Shown one piece after another: positions 50,987 to 60,574 of a DNA stretch of 64,000 nucleotides. Both the position numbers and the translations under genes were made by a program. Each line of letters starts with the position of its first letter. Positions within the stretch are counted from its first letter, which is position 1. The notes under the pieces are model-generated. The model searched no databases and was not told where the DNA came from. It saw nothing but the letters and a program-made list of their open reading frames with translations. The stretch is from Bacteroidota bacterium (lineage in GTDB: Bacteria > Bacteroidota > Rhodothermia > Balneolales > Balneolaceae), in assembly GCA_027621355.1 (NCBI GenBank), contig JAQCBZ010000005.1, positions 1 to 64,000 of the forward strand. The letters run 5' to 3'.

Positions 50987-51089
50987 CTTAGCCTAAAAGA
51001 GAGCAGGTTAATAAACTCAGTGTTAAATTAACAAAGCATCATCAGAATTCAACATGTGAATTTTGGTGTCACTTTAATGATCAAGCCTC

Positions 51090-51803
51090 GTGAACTTTTC
51101 AGTTTTTTCCTCCAACAAGCCCGTCCATCTACTTCTAGGACTCGTACTTATTACCCTTGCACAAGGTTGTGCCTCAAGTCGTCCATTTAATCTTCCAGAC
51201 GGCGCGGTGGACCGTGGGAGCACCCTTGGATCAGCACCCTTAAACAAAGGAGATGTGATTCAAGAAGGCTTGGCTAGTTGGTACGGCCCCAACTTTAATG
51301 GTAGACCCACAGCCAACGGAGAAACGTTTGACATGGATGGGATTTCAGCAGCTCATAAGACGTTGCCATTTAACACGATGGTCCGGGTTGAGAATCTTGA
51401 TAATGGCCGCACCATTGATGTCCGCATCAATGACCGTGGACCCTACGTTGGAGATCGGATTATCGATTTATCAAAAGGGGCTGCTGAAGCGATTCAAATG
51501 ATTGGGCCTGGCACCGCGCGTGTTCGGTTGATTTTGCTTGATAATGGTGACGCTCCTGTTCGTCCAGCAGCCATCAAAGACGAACTCTTTACCATACAAT
51601 TGGCAGCATTTGAGTCCCGTGATGAAGCGATGGCGAAGGCGAAAACTGTTCGTGGTGCAACGGTGGAACGTCGCGTATCGAATGGAAGAGTCATTTATCG
51701 TGTGTTTTATGGCGCGTATAAATCAAGGGATCGAGCAGAATCGATTCTAGCACAACTTGAACGACGTGGTTACTCTGGGTATGTTCGGCAATATCAAAAT
51801 TAG
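51090..51803 (+). CDS. rlpA: Septal ring lytic transglycosylase RlpA-like lipoprotein with SPOR domain
   Basis: RlpA proteins cut glycan strands lacking stem peptides at the division site. The signal (VHLLLGLVLITLAQGC) ends in a lipobox with Cys27; Gln at -2 is slightly unusual. The double-psi beta-barrel (about 60-150) is canonical: GLASWYGPNFNGRPTANGETFD, TLPFNTMVRVENLDNGRTI and RINDRGPYVGDRIIDLS, containing the conserved Asp. The SPOR domain (about 165-235) starts at LFTIQLAAFESRDEAMAKA and targets denuded septal glycan. At 237 aa it is a compact RlpA. The start is GTG at 51090, as no ATG precedes the signal. It is followed 57 bases later by crtI. Confidence 0.93.
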   Translation: MNFSVFSSNKPVHLLLGLVLITLAQGCASSRPFNLPDGAVDRGSTLGSAPLNKGDVIQEGLASWYGPNFNGRPTANGETFDMDGISAAHKTLPFNTMVRVENLDNGRTIDVRINDRGPYVGDRIIDLSKGAAEAIQMIGPGTARVRLILLDNGDAPVRPAAIKDELFTIQLAAFESRDEAMAKAKTVRGATVERRVSNGRVIYRVFYGAYKSRDRAESILAQLERRGYSGYVRQYQN

Positions 51804-51828
51804 CAGACTCAAAATGAACCAGATTGGA

Positions 51829-51856
51829 TTGATAGAGGTCTAATCGTTGTTATAGC
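51829..51856 (+). promoter_or_regulatory. Candidate promoter directly before crtI
   Basis: TTGATA (51829-51834), 16-base spacer, TATAGC (51851-51856). The -10-like hexamer ends four bases before the crtI ATG, so transcription would start at or just after the start codon. If this promoter is used, the mRNA would be leaderless. Confidence 0.35.
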
Positions 51857-51860
51857 TCCT

Positions 51861-53339
51861 ATGAAAAAGAATATTATTGTTATTGGATCAGGTTTTGGTG
51901 GATTAGGCGCTGCTTCTAGGCTCCTTTCTGCAGGCCATAATGTGACAATCCTGGAGTCAAGGGATAAGCCTGGTGGGCGGGGATACACGTATGAAATGGA
52001 TGGATTCAAATTTGATGGCGGGCCCACGGTCATTACAGCGCCTTTTTTGTTTGACGAGATTTGGGAGGCTGCAGGTAAAAAAAGGGAAGATTACTTTGAA
52101 TTAGTCCCCTGTGACCCTTTCTACAGAATTTTCGATTGGAACAATCAACCTTTTGATTACAACGACAATCACGAGTTTATTCTTAGCGAGATTGAAAAAC
52201 GGAATCCTCGTGATAAGGAAGGCTACACGAAATTTTTGTCCACTACCAAGGCCATCTTCGAAAAAGGGTTTGTAGAACTTGCAGATAAACCCTTTTTGAA
52301 CATTAGCGACATGCTCAAAGTAGCTCCTGATTTGGTGCGCCTCAAATCGCACGAAACGGTGTATCAATATGTATCAGGGTTTATAGAAGATGAATTTTTG
52401 CGACGTTGTTTCTCGTTTCACCCACTTCTTGTAGGAGGAAATCCCTTTGACACCACATCCATTTATGCCATGATCCACTATTTGGAGCGAGAATGGGGGG
52501 TGCATTATGCACTCGGTGGCACGGGGAGTATCGTCAACGCAATGGTGAAACTTATTGAAGAACAAGGAGGCCAGCTGCATGTGAACCAAAAAGTGGATGA
52601 AATTTTGGTATCAAATGGCCGTGTGAGAGGTGTACAACTTGCCAATGGTGACAAATTGGATGCGGATATTGTGGTTTCAAACGCCGACGTTGCGACAACC
52701 TATCGCAAACTCATTGCACCGCAACATCGCCGAAAGTACACCGACCGACGACTTGAGCGGATGCGCTACAGCATGTCGTTGTTTGTGATCTATTTTGGCA
52801 CGAATCGTCTCTACAGGGATCAAGGTTTGGCTCACCATAATATTATTCTAAGCGATCGGTACAAAGGATTACTCAACGATATCTTTAAGAGTAAGAAGGT
52901 GGCCGATGATTTCTCACTCTACCTGCACATGCCAACCCTAACGGATCCATCCATGGCGCCTGAGGGACATGAGGCGTTTTATGTGCTGTCTCCAGTCCCT
53001 CATCTTGATAGTGGGACAGATTGGACGGAGTTTGCACCGATCTACAGGGATCGTATTATGAATTTCCTAGAAGAAAACTACCTGCCCGGTCTAAGTGATT
53101 CACTGGTCTCTGAACACTACATTGACCCTCTTCACTTTAGAGATACGCTACATTCCTACAAAGGCTCTGCTTTCTCTGTGGAACCCATACTAACACAATC
53201 CGCTTGGTTCCGTCCTCACAACAAGAGTGAAGATGTTGACGGGCTTTACTTTGTGGGAGCTGGAACGCATCCTGGCGCTGGGCTACCTGGAGTCTTATCA
53301 AGTTCCAAAATTGCTGAGAATTTAATCGGCCCGAGTTAA
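51861..53339 (+). CDS. crtI: Phytoene desaturase (CrtI family)
   Basis: An FAD-dependent desaturase that introduces double bases of conjugation into phytoene on the way to lycopene or neurosporene in carotenoid synthesis. The FAD-binding start [41 protein letters not shown] is typical, followed by [18 protein letters not shown] and the C-terminal signature [63 protein letters not shown] is the substrate-side region. At 492 aa it has the expected length. No crtB, crtE or cyclase gene is adjacent, so the pathway is scattered or partly elsewhere. Other CrtI-like oxidases (CrtN, CrtD) are possible alternatives. It converges on the transaldolase gene. Confidence 0.9.
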   Translation: MKKNIIVIGSGFGGLGAASRLLSAGHNVTILESRDKPGGRGYTYEMDGFKFDGGPTVITAPFLFDEIWEAAGKKREDYFELVPCDPFYRIFDWNNQPFDYNDNHEFILSEIEKRNPRDKEGYTKFLSTTKAIFEKGFVELADKPFLNISDMLKVAPDLVRLKSHETVYQYVSGFIEDEFLRRCFSFHPLLVGGNPFDTTSIYAMIHYLEREWGVHYALGGTGSIVNAMVKLIEEQGGQLHVNQKVDEILVSNGRVRGVQLANGDKLDADIVVSNADVATTYRKLIAPQHRRKYTDRRLERMRYSMSLFVIYFGTNRLYRDQGLAHHNIILSDRYKGLLNDIFKSKKVADDFSLYLHMPTLTDPSMAPEGHEAFYVLSPVPHLDSGTDWTEFAPIYRDRIMNFLEENYLPGLSDSLVSEHYIDPLHFRDTLHSYKGSAFSVEPILTQSAWFRPHNKSEDVDGLYFVGAGTHPGAGLPGVLSSSKIAENLIGPS

Positions 53340-53354
53340 CAGTACGGCAAGCGC

Positions 53355-54014
53355 TTATCCCTTTTTGGACGCTTGCAGGGTTTTCCAGTCCTCTAGAAAC
53401 TGCTCAAGGCCTGCATCTGTGAGTGGGTGCTTAAGCAATGCAAGTATCACCTTTAGTGGCATCGTTGCCACGTCAGCCCCCATTTCTGCGGCTTGAAGCA
53501 CGTGTAATGGATGGCGGATGCTTGCTGCAAGAACCTCTGTTTCAAGCGCGTAATTATCATAAATCGTGATGATCTCGGAGATTAAGTTCATCCCATCATG
53601 CGAGACATCATCGAGTCGACCAATAAACGGTGAAATATAGGTCGCACCTGCTTTGGCAGCAATAAGCGCTTGGGTTGCAGAAAAGCATAGCGTACAGTTG
53701 GTACGAATCCCTTCATCAGAAAAGGTTTTGATTGCTTTGATTCCGTCCTTTATGAGTGGCACCTTTACCACGACATTGGATGCAAGACCGGCCAACCGCC
53801 GCCCTTCCTCGATCATGCCATCATAATCGGTAGCGATTACTTCAGCGGACACATCGCCATCAACTATCTTACAGATCTCCTTGATATGCCCTTCAAAATC
53901 GTGTACTCCTATTTTCGCACAAAGACTCGGATTGGTCGTCACTCCATCGAGAACGCCAAGGTCATGGGCTTCTTTGATTTCGTTAAGATCGGCTGTATCA
54001 ATAAAAAATTTCAT
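53355..54014 (-). CDS. tal: Short transaldolase (TalC/FSA family)
   Basis: A small class I aldolase that forms a Schiff base on Lys84 (VVVKVPLI). [34 protein letters not shown] at the start and [33 protein letters not shown] in the middle are typical. Fructose-6-phosphate aldolases carry Tyr where this protein has Phe in SPFIGR, so a transaldolase of the pentose phosphate pathway (as B. subtilis YwjH) is more likely than an aldolase. That call rests on family knowledge and one residue. At 219 aa it is the decameric short form. It is a single gene between convergent crtI and divergent ytxH. Confidence 0.9.
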   Translation of the reverse strand: MKFFIDTADLNEIKEAHDLGVLDGVTTNPSLCAKIGVHDFEGHIKEICKIVDGDVSAEVIATDYDGMIEEGRRLAGLASNVVVKVPLIKDGIKAIKTFSDEGIRTNCTLCFSATQALIAAKAGATYISPFIGRLDDVSHDGMNLISEIITIYDNYALETEVLAASIRHPLHVLQAAEMGADVATMPLKVILALLKHPLTDAGLEQFLEDWKTLQASKKG

Positions 54015-54117
54015 AATGCTGTGGGTTGAAAGCGTGTCCGCCTATTGAGTTTGGTAACTTTTTAAACCATTTTCACGTAAGAAAATACAACATCTCGCAT
54101 TAAGACCATTTGGACAA

Positions 54118-54429
54118 ATGAGTAAAACATCAGATTTCATTACAGGAGTCATCGTAGGTGCGGCCGTAGGGAGTGTCGCTGCATTATTATATGCCCCAGA
54201 AAAGGGCAAAACGATGAGAGATAAGCTCTCCTACAAAGTGTCACATTATACTGACGAGCTTACAGCCAAGATTGAGCAACTTCGAAAAGAACGAGACCGT
54301 TTGGTTTCTGAAGCGAAGGAGCGAGGCAATCAAGTCGTCGATGAAGCTCGTGAAAAAGCAGAGGATCTTATGCAAGAGGCAGAAGAATTGCTGCATAATG
54401 CGTCCGAAGCGTTAGACGACAAAGCATAA
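54118..54429 (+). CDS. YtxH domain protein
   Basis: A 103-aa protein with an N-terminal glycine-rich helix (FITGVIVGAAVGSVAALLYAPEKGKTMRDKL), the YtxH signature, and a long charged coiled coil from about residue 40 (LTAKIEQLRKERDRLVSEAKERGNQVVDEAREKAEDLMQEAEELL). Such proteins are membrane-associated and often induced by stress in Firmicutes; biochemical role is unknown. It diverges from the transaldolase gene over 103 bases and precedes ggt by 11 bases on the same strand, so they may share a transcript. The ATG at 54118 is preceded by GGACAA, no real ribosome-binding site. Confidence 0.88.
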   Translation: MSKTSDFITGVIVGAAVGSVAALLYAPEKGKTMRDKLSYKVSHYTDELTAKIEQLRKERDRLVSEAKERGNQVVDEAREKAEDLMQEAEELLHNASEALDDKA

Positions 54430-54440
54430 CACGCCGAACG

Positions 54441-56168
54441 TTGACAAATAGACGGCGTCTATCGATTACGCGTTGTTTCTGTGCGCTGTTGATCTTTGCA
54501 GGGGTCTGTACATACACAGCGCAAACACAATCTCTTTGGGTAGACACCTACACACAGGCAGCCGTGAGTTCAGCTGATCCTGTCGCATCAAGCATTGGTG
54601 TAGAGATAATGGCTCAAGGTGGGAATGCCATCGATGCTGCCATTGCAGTTCATTTTGCACTAGCTGTGACAACCCCACGCGCTGGGAATCTTGGTGGTGG
54701 TGGATTTATGGTCATCCAGCATAGTGATGGGTCTTCTTCAGCCCTTGATTTTCGAGAGAAAGCACCGATTGACGCATTTCGAGAGATGTATTTGGATGAA
54801 CAAGGAGAGGCCATAAGTCAAAAAAGCCTTCTGGGGCATCTAGCCTCAGGTGTTCCTGGCTCTGTTGATGGCATGGTAAAGGCACATGAAGCCTATGGGC
54901 ACCTTTCTTGGCATGACTTACTTCAGCCTGCTGTTGAATTGGCTCGCGAAGGATATCCTCTTCGAGCGTCCCAAGCCCAATCCTTGAATGCTGCCAAAGA
55001 TGATTTCTCATTATTCGAGGGGTCTGCCCTCTATTTTATAAAGACTGATGGTTCTGCGTGGAAGGCAGGCGATGTATTTCGTCAAGATGACTTAGCACGA
55101 ACACTCGAACGCATTCAATCAGAAGGTCGAGCAGGGTTTTATGCTGGGGAAACGGCTACCGCTCTCATCCAAGAAATGGACAAGGGTGGTGGCTATATCC
55201 GCCAGCAAGATCTAGATGAGTATGAATCTGTCTGGCGCACGCCTATCAAGGTGGCCTACAAGGATGTTGAATTGGTGATGATGCCCATGCCAAGTAGTGG
55301 TGGGGTCGTAATCGGACAACTAATGAGGATGCTAGAGATGAGTGGGGCTTCATTTGACTCACCTCAATCCATAGAGCGGACACATTTTTTAGTCCAGCTT
55401 ATGAGTCGTTCATTCGCAGACAGAGCGACGTATATGGGTGATGCTGATTTTGGAGAGGTGCCTGTCCATGAGTTGCTAGACACAGAGTATCTAGAGACGC
55501 GACTTTCTACTCTTTCATTAAAGAAACATACGCCATCAGATGAGATATCTCATGGCCCTATCGATGGTTGGACCTACACGACAGAATCGACTGAAACAAC
55601 TCATTTTTCGGTGGTCGACGGTGAAGGGAATGCCGTAGCGGTGACTACAACACTGAATGGTAGTTTTGGAAGCAAAGTTGCGGTCCGTAACGCAGGTTTT
55701 CTGCTTAATAATGAAATGGATGATTTTTCGGTCAAGCCAGGCACACCGAACATGTTTGGATTGGTGGGCTCAGAGGCCAACGCTATCGCACCCGGCAAAC
55801 GGATGCTAAGCTCTATGTCTCCTACCATTGTAACTAGGGATTCAAAACCCGTCATCATTGCTGGAGCGGCTGGTGGACCTAGGATAATTACGGCCACCTG
55901 GTTAGCCATCCTAAACATATTGGATTATGAGATGAATGCCATGGAGGCCCTAACCTTCCCTAGATTTCATCATCAATGGTATCCTGATCGCCTACTTGTG
56001 GAGAAACAGACACTCGACCCAGACTTACATCGAACGCTCACCACAATGGGGCATGAGATTGTAGAGTCCTCAGCGCTTGCAAGGGTCCATCTTCTACACA
56101 TCGCAGAAGATGGGGTCATCGAAGCTGCGGCTGATCCCCGTGGTGACGGGGGTACAGCAGGCTTCTAG
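54441..56168 (+). CDS. ggt: Gamma-glutamyltransferase
   Basis: A periplasmic Ntn hydrolase that cleaves glutathione and other gamma-glutamyl compounds or transfers the glutamyl group. The N-terminal signal ITRCFCALLIFAGVCTYTAQTQS is followed by AVSSADPVASSIGVEIMAQGGNAIDAAIAVHFALAV and GGGGFMVIQ. Autoprocessing occurs at Thr386 in ETTHFSVVDGEGNAV, giving large and small subunits. The glycine pair for the oxyanion hole is in the region MLSSMSPTIV. At 575 aa it has usual length, and it ends RGDGGTAGF. The only usable start is TTG at 54441. It converges on rpoC with 7 bases between stops. Confidence 0.95.
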   Translation: MTNRRRLSITRCFCALLIFAGVCTYTAQTQSLWVDTYTQAAVSSADPVASSIGVEIMAQGGNAIDAAIAVHFALAVTTPRAGNLGGGGFMVIQHSDGSSSALDFREKAPIDAFREMYLDEQGEAISQKSLLGHLASGVPGSVDGMVKAHEAYGHLSWHDLLQPAVELAREGYPLRASQAQSLNAAKDDFSLFEGSALYFIKTDGSAWKAGDVFRQDDLARTLERIQSEGRAGFYAGETATALIQEMDKGGGYIRQQDLDEYESVWRTPIKVAYKDVELVMMPMPSSGGVVIGQLMRMLEMSGASFDSPQSIERTHFLVQLMSRSFADRATYMGDADFGEVPVHELLDTEYLETRLSTLSLKKHTPSDEISHGPIDGWTYTTESTETTHFSVVDGEGNAVAVTTTLNGSFGSKVAVRNAGFLLNNEMDDFSVKPGTPNMFGLVGSEANAIAPGKRMLSSMSPTIVTRDSKPVIIAGAAGGPRIITATWLAILNILDYEMNAMEALTFPRFHHQWYPDRLLVEKQTLDPDLHRTLTTMGHEIVESSALARVHLLHIAEDGVIEAAADPRGDGGTAGF

Positions 56169-56175
56169 AAACGGC

Positions 56176-59100
56176 CTATTCCTCAGCCGCTCCTTCTTTT
56201 CCTTTAACATCCGTTGGTGCAACAGACTCATCGCCAGATGCAATCTCATCAAGAGTCGTATCGAGTGTTGAGATCGGTGATATAGCTTCCATCTCCGTTT
56301 TCGATCGTACAATGAGATTGTTGTATCGACGCAATCCAGTTCCTGCAGGTACTTTGTGACCTACAATCACATTTTCCTTCAGACCTAGTAAATAGTCTCT
56401 CTTCGCTTCAATCGCAGCTTGAGTTAACACCTTCGTTGTTTCCTGGAATGAGGCGGCAGACAACCAGCTATCGGTAGACAGCGATGCACGGGTGATGCCA
56501 AGAAGTATCGGTCTCGAAATCGCAGGTTGCGCTTCGTGGAATTCCAATTCTTTCTTGTTTTCCTTGATCAACTCATTGTTGAGTTCGCGAGCTTCGCGAC
56601 GATCCAGTAGCGCACCTCGAGAGAGTTCACTATCCCCTGGGTCATCGACAACAACCTTGCCAATCAACTCATCATTTTTACGATTGAGCTCAAAGCGGTC
56701 TACTTTGTCCTCTTCTAGATAGTGCGTGTCGCCAGAATCGGTCACTTCAACTTTCTGCATCATCGTGCGAACAATCACCTCGATATGCTTATCGTTGATG
56801 TTTACCCCTTGGAGGCGATAAACTTCCTGAATCTCATTCACTAAGTAGGACTGTACTGCAAATGGACCCGAAATGTTTAGGATTTCCTGAGCTGGAATGG
56901 TTCCATCAGAAAGTGGGTCTCCAGCACGAACAAAATCATTTTCCTGAACAAGAATGTGCTTGGACAAGGAGATAAGATATTTCTTCACATCTTCTGGATC
57001 ATCGCTCTCTTTCGGACGAACAATGACTTCTTGTGATCCACGCTTACGAGCGCCCATCTGAACGATACCATCAATTTCAGAAACCACAGCTGGATCCGAA
57101 GGACTTCGTGCTTCGAACAATTCCGTCACACGAGGTAGACCCGCGGTAATATCTTTCGATTTTGAGGTTGCTCGTGGAATCTTTGCAAGAACCTGACCCG
57201 CTGATACCTTCTCTCCATCATCAACGACAATATGCGTATCGACAGGTAGCGTAGCTTCGCGAGTGTTGCCTTTACCCCCATTCACTACAATGGTCGGGAC
57301 AAGATTCTTTTCACGATGCTCTACGATCACTTTTTCACGGTGACCCGTTTGCTGATCGGTATCTTCGCGATAGGTGACATCGGCGAGAATATCTTTGTAT
57401 TCAATCTTTCCGTCGATTTCACTGTAGATCAAGGCATTGTAAGGGTCCCACTTGCACAGAGGCATTCCCTTTTGAACCATATCGCCATCTTCTACCATGA
57501 TTTCAGAGCCATACGGAACATTATACGACGCGAGAACCTTCCCATCATCGGCAAGGAGTCGAATCTCACCCGCACGGCTAAGTACAACGCTAGTCACATC
57601 TTCACCGTCATCATACTCTACAACGCGGACATTCTCGAACTCTATCTTCCCATCAAACTTCGCCCTGTGAGTAGAATCGGCTTCCATACGAGAAGCTGTA
57701 CCCCCAACGTGGAAGGTTCTGAGTGTTAGCTGTGTACCAGGCTCACCAATGGATTGAGCAGCAATAACCCCTACGGCTTCACCAAGCTGAACCATACGGT
57801 TTCTCGTCAAGTCGCGACCATAGCACTTAGCGCAAACACCACGTTCTGCTTCACACGTTAATACGGAACGAATGTCAACTTCCTCGATGGACGTTTCGGC
57901 AATCTTCCGAGCAATTTTCTCTTCAATGAGTTCATTTGCCTCACAAAGCACATCATTTGTGAGTGGGTCACGAATCTCTTCAATAGATACACGACCTAGA
58001 ATACGATCTTCAAGTCGCTCGATAATATCCTCGTTATCCTTGAGGGCTTTCATCGTAATGCCACGAAGCGTACCACAATCCAACTCGTTGATGATCACGT
58101 CTTGGGCTACATCCACAAGTCGACGCGTCAAATACCCTGCATCAGCTGTTTTAAGAGCTGTATCGGCAAGACCTTTCCGCGCGCCGTGTGTTGAGATGAA
58201 GTACTCAAGAACCGTTAGACCTTCACGAAAAGAGGAAAGAATAGGGTTTTCAATCACCTCATTTCCTTGTTGAAGAGACGATTTCTGAGGCTTAGCCATC
58301 AATCCACGCATCCCACCAAGCTGACGAATCTGCTCTTTAGAACCACGGGCCCCAGAGTCGGCCATCATAAAGACAGGATTGAACCCATCACGGTCATCTG
58401 CCAGAGATTGGAATAGAACCTCAGAGACACGGTTTGTCGTCGAGGTCCACTTATCGATCACCTGGTTGTAGCGCTCATTGTCAGTAATAAAGCCCATTTC
58501 ATAACGCTCTTGAATCTCACTGACCTCTTTTTGTGCGCCTTCAATAAGCTGACGCTTGGCATCTGGGATAATGATATCTGTAAGGTTGAACGAGAGTCCT
58601 CCACGAGTCGCTTGCTCAAACCCAAGATTTTTCATGTTATCCAAGAACTCAGCTGTCTTTTGTGTTCCTGCTACGGCCACAATCTCTCCGATGAGTACAC
58701 GTAACTGTTTCTTGCCAAGGGTCTTGTTGATGAAGCCCATTTCTGGAGGGACAATCTCATTGAACAAGACACGACCTGTGGTGGTTTTGACTACTTCTGT
58801 CTGGACGCTACCATCTTCGGCAGGGACCATTGGAACACGGGCATTAATCTTGGCATGCAAATCGATATGACCTTGGTCATATGCAATACGAACCTCGTCC
58901 ATTCCTGAGAATGTTTTGCCCTCACCTTTGAGTCCATTCCCCATTTTGGTGAGGTAGTAGATACCCAAAATCATATCCTGAGAAGGTACCGCAATCGGCC
59001 CCCCATTTGCAGGACTTAAGATGTTGTGAGAACCCAACATTAAGATGCTTGCCTCAAGAACCGCATCTTGACTTAATGGAAGGTGAACTGCCATTTGGTC

Positions 59101-60540
59101 ACCATCAAAGTCGGCGTTGAATGCAGTACAGGCAAGAGGGTGTAGACGGATAGCGCGATCCTCAATCAAAACTGGCTGGAAGGCCTGAATTCCAAGTCTG
59201 TGAAGGGTGGGAGCACGGTTTAGAAGAACAGGATGTCCTTTGATCACGTTCTCGAGGACTTCATAAACCACCGCGTCGCGACGATCCACGACTTTTTTGG
59301 CGCTCTTGACGGTTTTGACATACCCACGCTCAATCAAGCGACGAATCACAAACGGCTTGTAAAGTTCGACCGCCATCTCTTTGGGAAGACCACACTCATG
59401 CAGCTTCAACTCAGGGCCGACCACAATCACGGATCGACCAGAATAATCAACACGCTTTCCAAGCAGGTTTTGACGGAAACGCCCACTTTTCCCTTTGAGC
59501 ATATCGCTCAAAGATTTGAGTGCACGATTGTTGTTTCGAATCGCATTGACTTTCTTCGAGTTGTCGTAGAGCGAATCGACTGACTCTTGGAGCATCCGCT
59601 TTTCATTACGAAGAATAACCGCGGGCGCTTTGATCTCGATGAGTCGCTTGAGGCGATTATTTCGGATAATCACTCGACGATATAAGTCATTCAAATCTGA
59701 CGTTGCAAAACGGCCCCCTTCAAGAGGAACAAGAGGTCTTAACTCTGGTGGAATGACTGGAAGAACACGTTGAACCATCCACTCGGGGCGATTCTCTGTA
59801 TGCTCATTACCAGAACGGAAGGACTCAACAACTTGAAGCTCTTTAAGAAGTTTTTTCTTCTTCATCTGAGACTTCTCGCTCTTGACCAACTCTTTCAACT
59901 CGTAGGCGCGGCTGTTGAGATCAATTCTGGCTAATAATGCCTCGATGGCATCCGCTCCTTCCTTGACAATAAACTTGTCAGGGTCGGAATCTTCCAACAT
60001 TTGATTATCCTCTGGCAACGAATCCAAGATTTCGTACTTCGTTTCTTCAGAAATCATGTCCCCTACTTTGACACCTGCAATGTCCTTGGCCGCACCTGGC
60101 TGGGTTACGACAAAGGTCTCGTAGTAGACAATTCGCTCAAGATTTTTGGAACTGAGGCCAAGTAGATAGGCAATCTTGTTAGGTAAAGATTTGAAGTACC
60201 AAATGTGAACAACTGGAACTACCAACTCAATGTGGCCCATGCGCTCACGTCGAACAGCTTTGCGTGTTACTTCGACACCACAACGATCACATACAATACC
60301 TTTGTATCGAATACGCTTGTATTTGCCGCAGTGACATTCGTAGTCCTTTACAGGGCCAAAGATTTTCTCACAGAACAAACCATCCATTTCAGGCTTGAAT
60401 GTTCTGTAGTTGATCGTTTCTGGGGTCTTTATCTCACCATTGGATTTTTCCATGATGCTCTCGTCAGATGCTAACGAGACACCAATGCTTTGAAAATCCT
60501 TCGTGATGTTGAGACTTTGATTTGGGATTAAATTTTCCAA
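56176..60540 (-). CDS. rpoC: DNA-directed RNA polymerase subunit beta'
   Basis: The beta' subunit forms one half of the RNA polymerase clamp and holds the catalytic Mg in [16 protein letters not shown]. The N-terminal zinc site [20 protein letters not shown] and the second zinc site [16 protein letters not shown] are intact, as are the bridge/trigger region [25 protein letters not shown] and the rudder/lid segments. At 1454 aa it has the usual Bacteroidota-like length. The start is TTG at 60540, backed by a perfect GGAGG seven bases upstream. It follows rpoB by 34 bases. The tail ([11 protein letters not shown]) is acidic. It ends 7 bases from ggt. Confidence 0.98.
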   Translation of the reverse strand: MENLIPNQSLNITKDFQSIGVSLASDESIMEKSNGEIKTPETINYRTFKPEMDGLFCEKIFGPVKDYECHCGKYKRIRYKGIVCDRCGVEVTRKAVRRERMGHIELVVPVVHIWYFKSLPNKIAYLLGLSSKNLERIVYYETFVVTQPGAAKDIAGVKVGDMISEETKYEILDSLPEDNQMLEDSDPDKFIVKEGADAIEALLARIDLNSRAYELKELVKSEKSQMKKKKLLKELQVVESFRSGNEHTENRPEWMVQRVLPVIPPELRPLVPLEGGRFATSDLNDLYRRVIIRNNRLKRLIEIKAPAVILRNEKRMLQESVDSLYDNSKKVNAIRNNNRALKSLSDMLKGKSGRFRQNLLGKRVDYSGRSVIVVGPELKLHECGLPKEMAVELYKPFVIRRLIERGYVKTVKSAKKVVDRRDAVVYEVLENVIKGHPVLLNRAPTLHRLGIQAFQPVLIEDRAIRLHPLACTAFNADFDGDQMAVHLPLSQDAVLEASILMLGSHNILSPANGGPIAVPSQDMILGIYYLTKMGNGLKGEGKTFSGMDEVRIAYDQGHIDLHAKINARVPMVPAEDGSVQTEVVKTTTGRVLFNEIVPPEMGFINKTLGKKQLRVLIGEIVAVAGTQKTAEFLDNMKNLGFEQATRGGLSFNLTDIIIPDAKRQLIEGAQKEVSEIQERYEMGFITDNERYNQVIDKWTSTTNRVSEVLFQSLADDRDGFNPVFMMADSGARGSKEQIRQLGGMRGLMAKPQKSSLQQGNEVIENPILSSFREGLTVLEYFISTHGARKGLADTALKTADAGYLTRRLVDVAQDVIINELDCGTLRGITMKALKDNEDIIERLEDRILGRVSIEEIRDPLTNDVLCEANELIEEKIARKIAETSIEEVDIRSVLTCEAERGVCAKCYGRDLTRNRMVQLGEAVGVIAAQSIGEPGTQLTLRTFHVGGTASRMEADSTHRAKFDGKIEFENVRVVEYDDGEDVTSVVLSRAGEIRLLADDGKVLASYNVPYGSEIMVEDGDMVQKGMPLCKWDPYNALIYSEIDGKIEYKDILADVTYREDTDQQTGHREKVIVEHREKNLVPTIVVNGGKGNTREATLPVDTHIVVDDGEKVSAGQVLAKIPRATSKSKDITAGLPRVTELFEARSPSDPAVVSEIDGIVQMGARKRGSQEVIVRPKESDDPEDVKKYLISLSKHILVQENDFVRAGDPLSDGTIPAQEILNISGPFAVQSYLVNEIQEVYRLQGVNINDKHIEVIVRTMMQKVEVTDSGDTHYLEEDKVDRFELNRKNDELIGKVVVDDPGDSELSRGALLDRREARELNNELIKENKKELEFHEAQPAISRPILLGITRASLSTDSWLSAASFQETTKVLTQAAIEAKRDYLLGLKENVIVGHKVPAGTGLRRYNNLIVRSKTEMEAISPISTLDTTLDEIASGDESVAPTDVKGKEGAAEE

Positions 60541-60547
60541 GTGGATT

Positions 60548-60552
60548 CCTCC
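60548..60552 (-). promoter_or_regulatory. Strong Shine-Dalgarno (GGAGG) for rpoC
   Basis: On the minus strand GGAGG, then AATCCAC, then TTG. The spacing of seven bases fixes the non-ATG rpoC start at 60540. It stands out because most other genes in the window have no such sequence. Confidence 0.8.
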
Positions 60553-60574
60553 GTGTTTTCGGATGTTCTATCGA

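Noticed and set aside
53347-53376. GCAAGCG / CGCTTGC inverted repeat across the crtI and tal ends
   Set aside because: A 16-base loop and no adjacent T-tract make a working terminator doubtful.
56492-59583. Several ORFs of 60-137 aa on the plus strand inside rpoC, and similar ones inside rpoB
   Set aside because: They are antisense shadows of strongly conserved rpoB/rpoC coding sequence, with no recognisable protein features.
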